64,000 nt of DNA from an uncultured Psychrobacter sp. (GTDB lineage Bacteria; Pseudomonadota; Gammaproteobacteria; Pseudomonadales; Moraxellaceae), in the NCBI GenBank assembly GCA_947501045.1, contig CANMUI010000003.1:1-64000 (forward strand), written 5' to 3'. This document shows, one piece after another, positions 1 through 7,957 of this stretch. Position 1 is the stretch's first letter, and each line of letters opens with the position of its first letter. Both the position numbers and the translations under genes were made by a program. The notes beneath the pieces were generated by a model that saw only the letters and a list, made by a program, of their open reading frames with translations, was not told where the DNA came from and ran no database searches.

Positions 1-161
1 GCAGTGCTAACATCACCTGATGCTGTATTACTACGACCTAAAGCACTGCTATCAACGCCTAGTGCCTTATTGCTAACACCTACCGCAGTGCTAACATCAC
101 CTGATGCTGTATTACTACGACCTAAAGCACTGCTATCAACGCCTAGTGCCTTATTGCTAAC
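1..161 (-). repeat. 84-bp tandem repeat inside the adhesin head
   Basis: Bases 1-77 are identical to bases 85-161, giving an 84-bp period equal to 28 residues or two 14-residue head repeats. Third-codon positions are identical too, so this is a recent duplication and not protein-level selection alone. The array may continue left of the window. Confidence 0.9.
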
Positions 162-1124
162 CCCAAGCGCGCTGCTATTCACTCCTGATGCTTCATTAGA
201 GGTACCTAGCGCACTACTAAATTTACCTGACGCCTCATTTTTATACCCTACGGCGTTGCTATAATCTCCCAATGCTGTATTAAGACGACCTAACGCACTA
301 CTTCCAATACCTGTGGACTGATTATTAGTACCCATCGCACTACTATTAAGTCCCGATGCTTCATTGGTATAACCTACCGCACTACTATTTTCACCTGATG
401 CAATATTGCTGTTGCCATGCGCACTACTATTCTCACCTGAGGCTTCATTGCTATAACCTACCGAACTGCTGTTTTCGCCCGATGCCGTACTCTCGTTACC
501 TGATGCACTGCTGTACATACCTGATGCTTCATTGCCACGACCTACGGCATTGCTAAAAAAACCCGACGCTCTATTACCAGCACCCATCGCAACACTGTAC
601 TCTTCTACTGCCGCATTGCCATTACCTATTGCAACGGTCCCCCAAGTTTGCGCATTATTGTTACTACCTACAGCACTACTTTCATGACCGGATGCCTTAT
701 TATTATGACCTAGAGCACTGCTACCATCGTGCAATGCTTGATTTTTACTACCGACCGCACTACTAAATCTACCCTCTGCCCTATTATCAAAACCGACTTC
801 AGTACTGAATGAGGGAAATGGATTTTCATCTAGGTCCACATCACTACTGTTTTTATTCAAATTAATGTAACTAGGATCCGTATTATCAAAACCAGTATCT
901 GCCCAAGCAGTAACGCTACTGATAGCTGCTATACTGAGCACCAGAGCTTTTAGGGTAAGTGTTTGATAATTAGAAGAATGTTTAAATGAATTAATAGATG
1001 GACTAGTCGTTTGACCAATACTGCCAGTAACACTACTGGTTTTACCCGCACTTTTCGCCTTCTCAGAGACAACGACAATACATCCTAGTGATTGATTCCA
1101 AACTTTTTTAAATATTTTGTTCAT
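1..1124 (-). CDS. Trimeric autotransporter adhesin, N-terminal part (runs off the left edge)
   Basis: The protein begins MNKIFKKVWNQSLGCIVVVS and continues with SEKAKSAGK, a textbook extended signal peptide region (ESPR) of type Vc autotransporters, followed by a hydrophobic signal core (LKALVLSIAAISSVTAWA) at about residues 60-77. From about residue 110 it consists almost entirely of 14-residue YadA-head repeats of the form SSAVGxxNxASGxx, roughly 19 in the visible part. The frame is open for about 374 codons to base 1, so the rest of the head, the stalk and the beta-barrel anchor lie outside the window. The start ATG at 1124 has a strong GAAGGAG site 7 bases upstream. Family knowledge: these proteins trimerise on the outer membrane and mediate adhesion or autoaggregation. 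The ligand cannot be told from the head repeats. Confidence 0.93.
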   Translation of the reverse strand, partial: MNKIFKKVWNQSLGCIVVVSEKAKSAGKTSSVTGSIGQTTSPSINSFKHSSNYQTLTLKALVLSIAAISSVTAWADTGFDNTDPSYINLNKNSSDVDLDENPFPSFSTEVGFDNRAEGRFSSAVGSKNQALHDGSSALGHNNKASGHESSAVGSNNNAQTWGTVAIGNGNAAVEEYSVAMGAGNRASGFFSNAVGRGNEASGMYSSASGNESTASGENSSSVGYSNEASGENSSAHGNSNIASGENSSAVGYTNEASGLNSSAMGTNNQSTGIGSSALGRLNTALGDYSNAVGYKNEASGKFSSALGTSNEASGVNSSALGVSNKALGVDSSALGRSNTASGDVSTAVGVSNKALGVDSSALGRSNTASGDVST

Positions 1125-1559
1125 AGCTTGCTCCTTCGCTTTAAGAAATAATCTTAGATAATTATTCATTAAAGCGAATGTATTTACAAGCCTGCAAAAC
1201 CACAGTAACACCTGTTACTTTTCTGTATTGTATTATTTTTCCGACAAAAGTTTTTTATAGCGGAATAATTGATTTATCTTATTAACAATTTTTAGTTGAT
1301 AATTACTAGGGAATCTTAAATATAAATAAAAAGTTTGTTTATTTAAATAGTTATCTAATTGTTAGATATATAAAAAATTATTATTCTCCAATACTAAAAA
1401 TATTAAATTCTAATATTTATATTTCACCAATTTTTATCGACAATCCTACTATTTATAAAGGTAATATTATTTTTTTTAAACCATTTTTCTTAATGTAAAC
1501 AAATAATTGTTTAACAAAATTAATTGCAAAATTTACAATTTATTTGTAACTTATGAAAA
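1125..1559. other. Very AT-rich intergenic region upstream of the adhesin
   Basis: These 435 bases separate two minus-strand genes. The stretch is very AT-rich with many short A and T runs and no convincing open frame. It must contain the adhesin promoter, but several A/T hexamers would fit a -10 box and I cannot single one out. No RNA gene or long repeat is visible. Confidence 0.6.
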
Positions 1560-2486
1560 TCAGTTGTTAATTTCGCGATACAAGGTACTTTGCGCCTCCT
1601 CTTTAAAATCTTCAAGGCTAATAGCTGCATCTACACTTGTCTTGTCATCAGAATAATCACTACTATCTGACTCCCTTTTTGCGTTAAGCGGCTCAGTCTC
1701 AGGGGTAAGCTTGTGGGTACTGGCTGCCTTTTTTGGTTTCTTCTCTGGGCTTATAATTGTAGGAGTTTTGGTTGCCTCTAAGCTTGTTATTGGTTCTGAT
1801 TCTACTACGGGTACTGCTGCTGTTTGAGTCTCTGACTGACTATCGCTTATGTTGGCAGGGGCTGGCAAGTTAGTAGTTGCTAATGGTTGATTAAGAACAA
1901 CAGCTGAATCCTCAGTGGTATTGCTCGATGTCGTTACCTTATCGCTAACATACATTGTCATGAATACAAGGGCGCTGATGAGTATTAGTGACACACAAAT
2001 CAGACTGATAATTAGTAGCTTGATACCTTTATTTTTCTTGATTTGCTCTTTGCTTATAGTTTCTTTTTCTTCACTTATAACTTCTTTTTCTAGGCTTAAC
2101 TCGGGGTTTATCGTATTTGGTATAGATATCTCAGCATCCCTACTAACCACTTCGGCGGTTATTTGCTTTAAGTTATCTTCTATATCAAGTAACTTGGTTT
2201 GGGCAGTAGCTTTATCGATACTGTCATTAATATAAACAGTTGATTCAGGCTTATCAGAAGGGAGTGGTGCTTCTAAACTCAAAGACTCATAAGAGAGAGT
2301 CTCTTCACTCTTTGGTGAATGTTTTATGTGCTTATTTTTTTTATTGGCCTGACTGTCTATATTCTGAACACGATTGATAAAACGTTCATAAATATCGTTG
2401 TTACGCGCAGCTTTTTTGGCTGGTGTCGGCGTAGAATATACCTGATCAATAATATTACCAGCGTCGTTATTATCCAAATCATTCAT
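1560..2486 (-). CDS. Hypothetical single-pass inner-membrane protein
   Basis: I do not recognise a family. The 308-residue protein has a charged, Lys/Glu/Ser-rich N-terminal half of about 150 residues, one clear membrane segment at about residues 155-179 (LLIISLICVSLILISALVF) preceded by KKNK, and a Ser/Thr/Glu/Pro-rich C-terminal half of about 125 residues. The positive-inside rule puts the N-terminus in the cytoplasm and the low-complexity tail in the periplasm. There are no catalytic motifs. It lies upstream of, and on the same strand as, the adhesin, but the 435-base gap argues against one transcript. Start ATG at 2486. Confidence 0.75.
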   Translation of the reverse strand: MNDLDNNDAGNIIDQVYSTPTPAKKAARNNDIYERFINRVQNIDSQANKKNKHIKHSPKSEETLSYESLSLEAPLPSDKPESTVYINDSIDKATAQTKLLDIEDNLKQITAEVVSRDAEISIPNTINPELSLEKEVISEEKETISKEQIKKNKGIKLLIISLICVSLILISALVFMTMYVSDKVTTSSNTTEDSAVVLNQPLATTNLPAPANISDSQSETQTAAVPVVESEPITSLEATKTPTIISPEKKPKKAASTHKLTPETEPLNAKRESDSSDYSDDKTSVDAAISLEDFKEEAQSTLYREINN

Positions 2487-2724
2487 AGAATACCAAGCCA
2501 GTTCTCACTGTTAATATCAAGCAATGGTTAAATTTGCTAAGATACTTGTTTTTATAAGTTTTGCTATAGATTGCTTATACAACACCAATAAAAAAGCAAG
2601 AAACATGCCAGTCAATCAAGCGTCTTTTTTGCTTTGAACACAGATAAAATAGACGTTTTAAAGTTATTATTGGGTATTTAAAAAGGACTTTAGACTGTTG
2701 GTTTAATAATACAGGTTTAACAGT

Positions 2725-3690
2725 ATGGATCTAAAACAACTCAATGCTTTCGTTGCTGTCGCTGATCTGCAAAGCTTTAGCGCTGCTGCAAAAACGACCG
2801 GCTTATCACAGCCTAGTCTAAGTCGTCTACTCAAACAGCTAGAGATAGACATGGGAGTTGAGCTGATCGATCGTTATCATCGTCCCTTGCAGTTAACTGA
2901 TGCCGGATTGTTTTTTTATGATAAGGTGCGTGCTGTACTAACAGAGCTTGATACGATCACCAATATGACCAAGCGCTTATCTGCGCCAAGTCAGGCTTTG
3001 AATATTGGTTTTGTGCCCTCAGTGTTGTACGGACTATTGCCTGAGATCATTGCAGATTTCAAACATAACAATGTCAACCCTGATACGAATGGCAACACTG
3101 ATATTGAAGTGAACCTCAAAGACATCAGCTCCTACCAGCAAGTTGAGGCCCTCAAAAACGGCGAAATCGATGTAGGCTTTGGTCGATTTGCCCATCAAGA
3201 CCCTTGGATACAGCAGATTTTGTTGCGTCATGAGCGTTACGTAGTCGCTCTTCCCAAAGCGCATCCTCTAGCGCAGATAAAAGAGCAACGCCTGATTGAC
3301 CTGGCCAGCAATCGTCTGATTTTATATCATCAAACTCATCTGTCTGTATCAGCTACTACCTCTACTACTAAACCTGTTACCGAACCTTTACTTTATTTGT
3401 TTGCGCAGTACGGTGTCACGCCGCTTATGACCACTAAAGTCAGTGATCTACAAGTAGCGCTTAGTTTGGTTGCTGCAGGAGAAGGCATAACCTTAGTACC
3501 TGCCAGCCTACGTACAGTACGCACCGAGCAGATCAGCTATCAGCGTCTCATCCATGAAAATGTTACCTCCCCTATTTATTTGCATACTCTAAAAGACTTT
3601 GTGCATCCTAAAATTCCAAATCTACTGGACGCTGTTTATCGAGTATATGAGCAGCGCGGTATCACTTATCGCCGTCAGCAGTTTATCTAG
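2725..3690 (+). CDS. LysR-family transcriptional regulator
   Basis: The 321-residue protein has an N-terminal winged helix-turn-helix (about residues 3-62, with FSAAAKTTGLSQPSLSRLLK as the recognition helix region) and a LysR effector-binding domain from about residue 90. The size is normal for the family. It is divergent from the membrane-protein gene to its left and lies 161 bases upstream of the NRAMP-like transporter on the same strand. It could regulate that transporter, the prp genes further on, or itself; the sequence does not decide. No GntR- or PrpR-type regulator, the usual prp regulators, is present in the window. Confidence 0.9.
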   Translation: MDLKQLNAFVAVADLQSFSAAAKTTGLSQPSLSRLLKQLEIDMGVELIDRYHRPLQLTDAGLFFYDKVRAVLTELDTITNMTKRLSAPSQALNIGFVPSVLYGLLPEIIADFKHNNVNPDTNGNTDIEVNLKDISSYQQVEALKNGEIDVGFGRFAHQDPWIQQILLRHERYVVALPKAHPLAQIKEQRLIDLASNRLILYHQTHLSVSATTSTTKPVTEPLLYLFAQYGVTPLMTTKVSDLQVALSLVAAGEGITLVPASLRTVRTEQISYQRLIHENVTSPIYLHTLKDFVHPKIPNLLDAVYRVYEQRGITYRRQQFI

Positions 3691-3851
3691 CTTTGATTAC
3701 TTATTAACTTAAATAGCAAGAATAATTATTATCACACTCTATATTAGGTATGCTAAAGTCAGCATTATCGTTTCACATAGTGATTTATCTATGCTTGCAG
3801 GCAGCTCATCACAAGGTAGTGAGAGCTTTTTAAATATATTTTGAGGTGCTT

Positions 3852-5129
3852 ATGACCACACAACAAATAAATAACCCCGATACCACTATAGCGGCTCAGG
3901 ACGAAGGCTTTAGCTGGCGTATTTTCGGACCAGGCATCTTGATGGCGACTGCAGCTATTGGCGGCTCGCATTTGGTATCCTCTACCCAAGCAGGCGCTAT
4001 CTACGGCTGGCAACTGGCGATTATGATTATTCTTGCCAACGTCTTCAAATATCCATTTTTTCGCTTTGGTACCGACTACGTCTATGACACTGGTGAGAGT
4101 TTGATTGCCGGCTATGCTAAACGCTCAAAAGCTTATCTATGGATTTATTTTATCTTGTCCATCTTATCAGCGGTCATTAGTACGGGCGCGGTTACCTTAC
4201 TGGCAGCAGTTATTTTAGGCTTTATGCTGCCAGCCTCCCTAGGGTTATCGAGTATTACCTTAGCGATTATCATCGTTGCGGTTTGTTGGTTTTTTCTGAT
4301 TGCTGGTCACTATAAGCTGCTTGATGGGGTGACGAAGTGGATTATGATCGCTTTGGTCGCTACCACTGTTTTGGCCGTGATGATCGCAGCGGGCAAGCCA
4401 TCGGCGATAACTGCTGATTTTGTCGCCACCTCTCCTTGGAACCTAGCTACTTTAGGCTTCATCGTCGCACTTATGGGCTGGATGCCAGCGCCGCTTGAGT
4501 TCGCTGCGATTACCTCAATGTGGACCTCAGCCAAAAGAAAAGCGGATCGCACCAACTACCGTCAAGGGATGATTGATTTTAATGTGGGTTTTTTGGTATC
4601 AGCTATCTTGGCGCTGTTTTTTTTAGCATTAGGCGTTTTTGTGCAGTATGGTACGGGTCAAGAGATTCAGATTGCAGGTGCTGCTTACGTCGATCAGTTA
4701 ATTAATATGTATACTGCCACGATTGGTGAGTGGTCGCGTCTGCTTGTTGCTTTCGTCGCTTTTATGTGTATGTTTGGCACTACCATCACTTGCGCGGATG
4801 GTTATGGCCGTGCCAATGCTGAGTGCTGGCGTTTAATCAAAGGTGAGGACGAGATTAATAACAAGCAGGTTGCCTTTTGGACCACCTATGCTATCGGTGG
4901 TGGTTTAGCGATTATCGCCTTCTTTACCGGTCAGCTCGGCGCGATGCTCAAGTTCGCTATGATATCGGCCTTTATCTCTGCTCCTATCTTTGGCTGGCTC
5001 AATTATTCATTGGTCAAAAGTCATAAAAAGATGTCGGCTGGCATGAATGCTTATTCAATTGCCGGTTTAGTGTTCTTAGGCGGTTTTACGCTGCTATTTC
5101 TAGCCAATCTCGCTGGTTTGTTTGGTTAG
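3852..5129 (+). CDS. NRAMP-like membrane transporter lacking the canonical metal-binding motif
   Basis: A polytopic membrane protein of about 425 residues with roughly 11 hydrophobic segments and NRAMP-type architecture: the N-terminal GPGILMATAAIGGSH segment corresponds to TM1 and MGWMPAPLEF (about residues 205-215) to TM6. In canonical NRAMP manganese/iron transporters TM1 carries DPGN, whose Asp and Asn bind the metal. Here that position reads GGSH, and the TM6 methionine-proline context is also altered, so a classical Mn/Fe substrate is doubtful. I chose ATG 3852 because GAGG at 3843-3846 sits 5 bases before it; a GTG at 3846 is in frame but has no such site. It lies between a LysR gene and prpB, so transport linked to organic-acid metabolism is conceivable but unproven. 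Confidence 0.8.
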   Translation: MTTQQINNPDTTIAAQDEGFSWRIFGPGILMATAAIGGSHLVSSTQAGAIYGWQLAIMIILANVFKYPFFRFGTDYVYDTGESLIAGYAKRSKAYLWIYFILSILSAVISTGAVTLLAAVILGFMLPASLGLSSITLAIIIVAVCWFFLIAGHYKLLDGVTKWIMIALVATTVLAVMIAAGKPSAITADFVATSPWNLATLGFIVALMGWMPAPLEFAAITSMWTSAKRKADRTNYRQGMIDFNVGFLVSAILALFFLALGVFVQYGTGQEIQIAGAAYVDQLINMYTATIGEWSRLLVAFVAFMCMFGTTITCADGYGRANAECWRLIKGEDEINNKQVAFWTTYAIGGGLAIIAFFTGQLGAMLKFAMISAFISAPIFGWLNYSLVKSHKKMSAGMNAYSIAGLVFLGGFTLLFLANLAGLFG

Positions 5130-5164
5130 GTTTTAGTAGCCAGTTTAGCTAATTTATATAGCTC

Positions 5165-5203
5165 CAAAGCCCTTTTGACCTAGTTAAAAGGGTTTTTGCT
5201 TTT
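5165..5203 (+). terminator. Rho-independent terminator after the NRAMP-like gene
   Basis: A stem of CCCTTTT (5170-5176) with AAAAGGG (5186-5192), a 9-base loop and a following T-rich tract (TTTTTGCTTTT). Confidence 0.8.
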
Positions 5204-5506
5204 ATACCTTGACAAAAAATATAACTATAAAAATGAATATAAATGTAACAAGATATTAATGCTGTCTGTGTTGTAGTTAAGGATATTTTTAAGGTTGCAA
5301 ATAATATAGATAGCAAAGAACTGTATTATGGATAATAGTATTCATAATTTAAATATAGTTAGAAAAATTAAAAAGTTTATATCGTAATTTTTAACAACCA
5401 AAAATAATAACCCCTTCCAAATTAAGGTAATTGCGTATACTCTAAAGCGATACAGTTTTTAGCACTATCTAATAGCTTTATTTACCCTCCACGCAAGGAT
5501 ACTCGT
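5204..5506 (+). promoter_or_regulatory. AT-rich upstream region of prpB
   Basis: About 300 bases without a gene between the terminator and prpB. The first two thirds are strongly AT-rich. A plausible promoter is not unique by eye. The region should hold the prp control site, but I find no clear long palindrome. CAAGGA about 7-12 bases before ATG 5507 serves as the prpB ribosome-binding site. Confidence 0.4.
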
Positions 5507-6394
5507 ATGAGCTCAGCTAGCGCGCGCTTTCGCAGTGCACTCAAACAAAAAAACGATAACAACCAACCGCTACAAATCGTCGGTACTATCAATGCCTATA
5601 CCGCGATGATGGCCACCCAAGTCGGCCATCAAGCCTTATACCTCTCTGGTGGCGGCGTGGCTAATGCTTCATTTGGTCTACCAGATTTAGGTATGACCAG
5701 CCTTGATAATGTATTAGAAGATGCACGGCGTATTACCGACGCTGTTGATACGCCTTTACTTGTCGACATTGATACAGGCTTTGGCGGCGCATTTAATATC
5801 GCCCAAACCATCAAAAAGATGGAAAAAGCGGGCGTGGCTGCGGTACATATCGAAGATCAAATTGCGCAAAAGCGCTGTGGTCATCGGCCTAATAAAGAAA
5901 TCGTTAGTATCTCAGAGATGGTGGATCGTCTAAAAGCGGCGCTTGATGCCAAAACTGACGACGATTTTGTCATTATGGCGCGCACCGATGCGTTATCTGT
6001 TGAAGGTCTTGACGCGGCAGTTGAGCGCGCGGTAGCGTTTCAAGAGGCGGGCGCAGATATGATTTTCGCTGAAGCCTTGACCGATATTGAGATGTACCGT
6101 AAATTTACTGACGTACTTGATATTCCTGTGCTCGCCAATATGACTGAATTTGGCCAGACGGATCTTTATACCACCGAGCAATTATATGGTGTTGGCGTCG
6201 ATATGGTGCTGTATCCGCTATCTGCGTTTCGAGCGATGAATAAAGCGGCCCTCAATGTCTATCAACATCTTTTAGATGATGGCACCCAAGAAAATGTCGT
6301 TGATACTATGCAAACTCGTATGGAGCTCTATGATTTTTTAAACTATCATGAGTTTGAGCAGACGCTGGACAAGCTATTTGCAGATAACAAGTAA
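5507..6394 (+). CDS. prpB: Methylisocitrate lyase PrpB
   Basis: The 295-residue protein is collinear with PrpB (isocitrate lyase/PEP mutase superfamily). It cleaves 2-methylisocitrate to pyruvate and succinate, the last step of the 2-methylcitrate cycle for propionyl-CoA. Visible marks are YLSGGGVANASFGLPDLG near residue 45, the DIDTGFGG metal-binding segment (about residues 86-93) and QKRCGHRPNKEIVS (about 121-134) containing the active-site cysteine. Length is standard for the family. It is followed by prpC after 99 bases on the same strand, which supports PrpB over a generic isocitrate lyase-like enzyme. Confidence 0.96.
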   Translation: MSSASARFRSALKQKNDNNQPLQIVGTINAYTAMMATQVGHQALYLSGGGVANASFGLPDLGMTSLDNVLEDARRITDAVDTPLLVDIDTGFGGAFNIAQTIKKMEKAGVAAVHIEDQIAQKRCGHRPNKEIVSISEMVDRLKAALDAKTDDDFVIMARTDALSVEGLDAAVERAVAFQEAGADMIFAEALTDIEMYRKFTDVLDIPVLANMTEFGQTDLYTTEQLYGVGVDMVLYPLSAFRAMNKAALNVYQHLLDDGTQENVVDTMQTRMELYDFLNYHEFEQTLDKLFADNK

Positions 6395-6493
6395 GGTATA
6401 AGCTTGTTTTCTTATTAAGAACTTTTAGCAGTTAACCCCGTTCAACCCAAGCAATTTGTAAACAACAAAGCTACCAACAAAAGGAATTTAATC

Positions 6494-7621
6494 ATGGCAG
6501 CAAAAAAAGAGTTATCAGGCGCAGGTCTTCGCGGTCAAGTCGCTGGTAAAACAGCATTGTCTACGGTCGGAAAATCAGGCTCAGGCTTGACTTACCGCGG
6601 TTACGATGTATCAGAGCTTGCAGACAAATGCATATTTGAAGAAGTAGCCTATCTGCTGCTTTATGGCAATTTGCCAACGCAAAGCGAGCTTGATGACTAT
6701 CAAGCCAAACTCAAAAAGCTGCGCGGTCTGCCGCAAGCGCTTAAAGATGTACTCGAGCGCATTCCAAGCGATGCGCATCCTATGGATGTTTTGCGTACGG
6801 GCTGCTCAATGCTCGGCAACCTTGAGATGGAAACTGACTTCGATCAACAAAACGACAAAACCGATCGCATGCTGGCAGTATTCCCCTCGATCATCAACTA
6901 TTGGTACCGCTTTACCCATGATAATGAGCGCATCGAAACCGAAACCGATGACGACACTATTGGTGGTCATTTCTTGCACTTGCTCAAAGGCGAGAAGCCA
7001 AACGAGCTACATACCAAAGTGATGAACGTCTCACTTATCTTGTACGCTGAGCACGAATTTAACGCCTCAACCTTTACTGCCCGCGTTTGTGCCTCGACCC
7101 TATCTGATATTCACTCTTGTATTACTGGTGCTATCGGCTCACTGCGTGGCCATTTGCACGGCGGTGCTAATGAGGCAGCAATGGATATGATCGAAAACTT
7201 TAGCTCACCTGATGAAGCTGAAAAAGAGATGATGGCCATGCTTGAGCGTAAAGATAAGATCATGGGCTTTGGTCATGCCATCTATAGCGAATCTGATCCA
7301 CGTAACGTAGTTATCAAAGGTTGGGCTGAGAAACTAGCTGAAGATGTTGGTGATACAGTGCTATACCCGGTATCGGTACGTGCAGAAGAAGTCATGTGGC
7401 GCGAGAAGAAACTGTTCTGTAACGCGGACTTTTTCCATGCCTCAGCCTATCACTTTATGGGTATTCCAACCAAGCTGTTCACGCCGATCTTTGTCTGCTC
7501 ACGTCTAACCGGCTGGGCCGCTCACGTCTTTGAGCAGCGCGCGAATAACCGTATTATTCGTCCAAGTGCCGAATATACTGGTGAAGAGCTGCGTCCGGTG
7601 CCAGATATCAGCGCGCGTTAA
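6494..7621 (+). CDS. prpC: 2-methylcitrate synthase PrpC
   Basis: The 375-residue protein belongs to the citrate synthase family and matches the short prokaryotic 2-methylcitrate synthases. It condenses propionyl-CoA with oxaloacetate to 2-methylcitrate. Visible marks include GLTYRGYDVSELA near residue 34, GSLRGHLHGGANEAAMDMI (about 215-233) with a conserved His, and MGFGHAIY (about 256-263) with the second catalytic His. ATG 6494 is preceded by AAGGA. It lies between prpB and acnD; the single-organism TCA citrate synthase gltA is usually longer and not in such a cluster, so PrpC is the clear choice. Confidence 0.96.
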   Translation: MAAKKELSGAGLRGQVAGKTALSTVGKSGSGLTYRGYDVSELADKCIFEEVAYLLLYGNLPTQSELDDYQAKLKKLRGLPQALKDVLERIPSDAHPMDVLRTGCSMLGNLEMETDFDQQNDKTDRMLAVFPSIINYWYRFTHDNERIETETDDDTIGGHFLHLLKGEKPNELHTKVMNVSLILYAEHEFNASTFTARVCASTLSDIHSCITGAIGSLRGHLHGGANEAAMDMIENFSSPDEAEKEMMAMLERKDKIMGFGHAIYSESDPRNVVIKGWAEKLAEDVGDTVLYPVSVRAEEVMWREKKLFCNADFFHASAYHFMGIPTKLFTPIFVCSRLTGWAAHVFEQRANNRIIRPSAEYTGEELRPVPDISAR

Positions 7622-7642
7622 TTCGTTTCTAATGTGAAAGAG

Positions 7643-7754
7643 TTGTAGGGTGGGTTAGAAGCGTAACCCACCGCTCTAATTAAATGATCAATTGGTGGGT
7701 TACATTTTATTAGCGCTTTTCGAAAAAGCTTTATAAAACTAACCCACCCTACAA
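7643..7754. repeat. Nested palindromic intergenic repeat between prpC and acnD
   Basis: TTGTAGGGTGGGTTAG (7643-7658) is repeated as its perfect reverse complement at 7739-7754. Inside, GTAACCCACC (7663-7672) pairs with GGTGGGTTAC (7694-7703). A further related half-copy, GTAGGGTGTGTT, begins near 7776. The unit has no open frame and looks like a small REP/MITE-type element. In RNA it would form a long branched hairpin between prpC and acnD. Confidence 0.75.
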
Positions 7755-7957
7755 TTCTATCGTTTTTTGATTTATGTAGGGTGTGTTCCACGTACCCATT
7801 ACTCGTTAAAACCGGAGTTCTTGGCCCGTTATGTTTATATTAAGATCAGGTTTATTTAGCAAAACCTATTACCAATAATAAGTTTTGTTAAATAAATCCT
7901 CTTTGCACCTCTAATTTACCTCATTTATACCCCACCATTTATAAAGGAAAGCACGCC

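Noticed and set aside
5204..5506. A riboswitch or small RNA upstream of prpB
   Set aside because: No recognisable conserved structure beyond AT-rich DNA; not enough to support a call.
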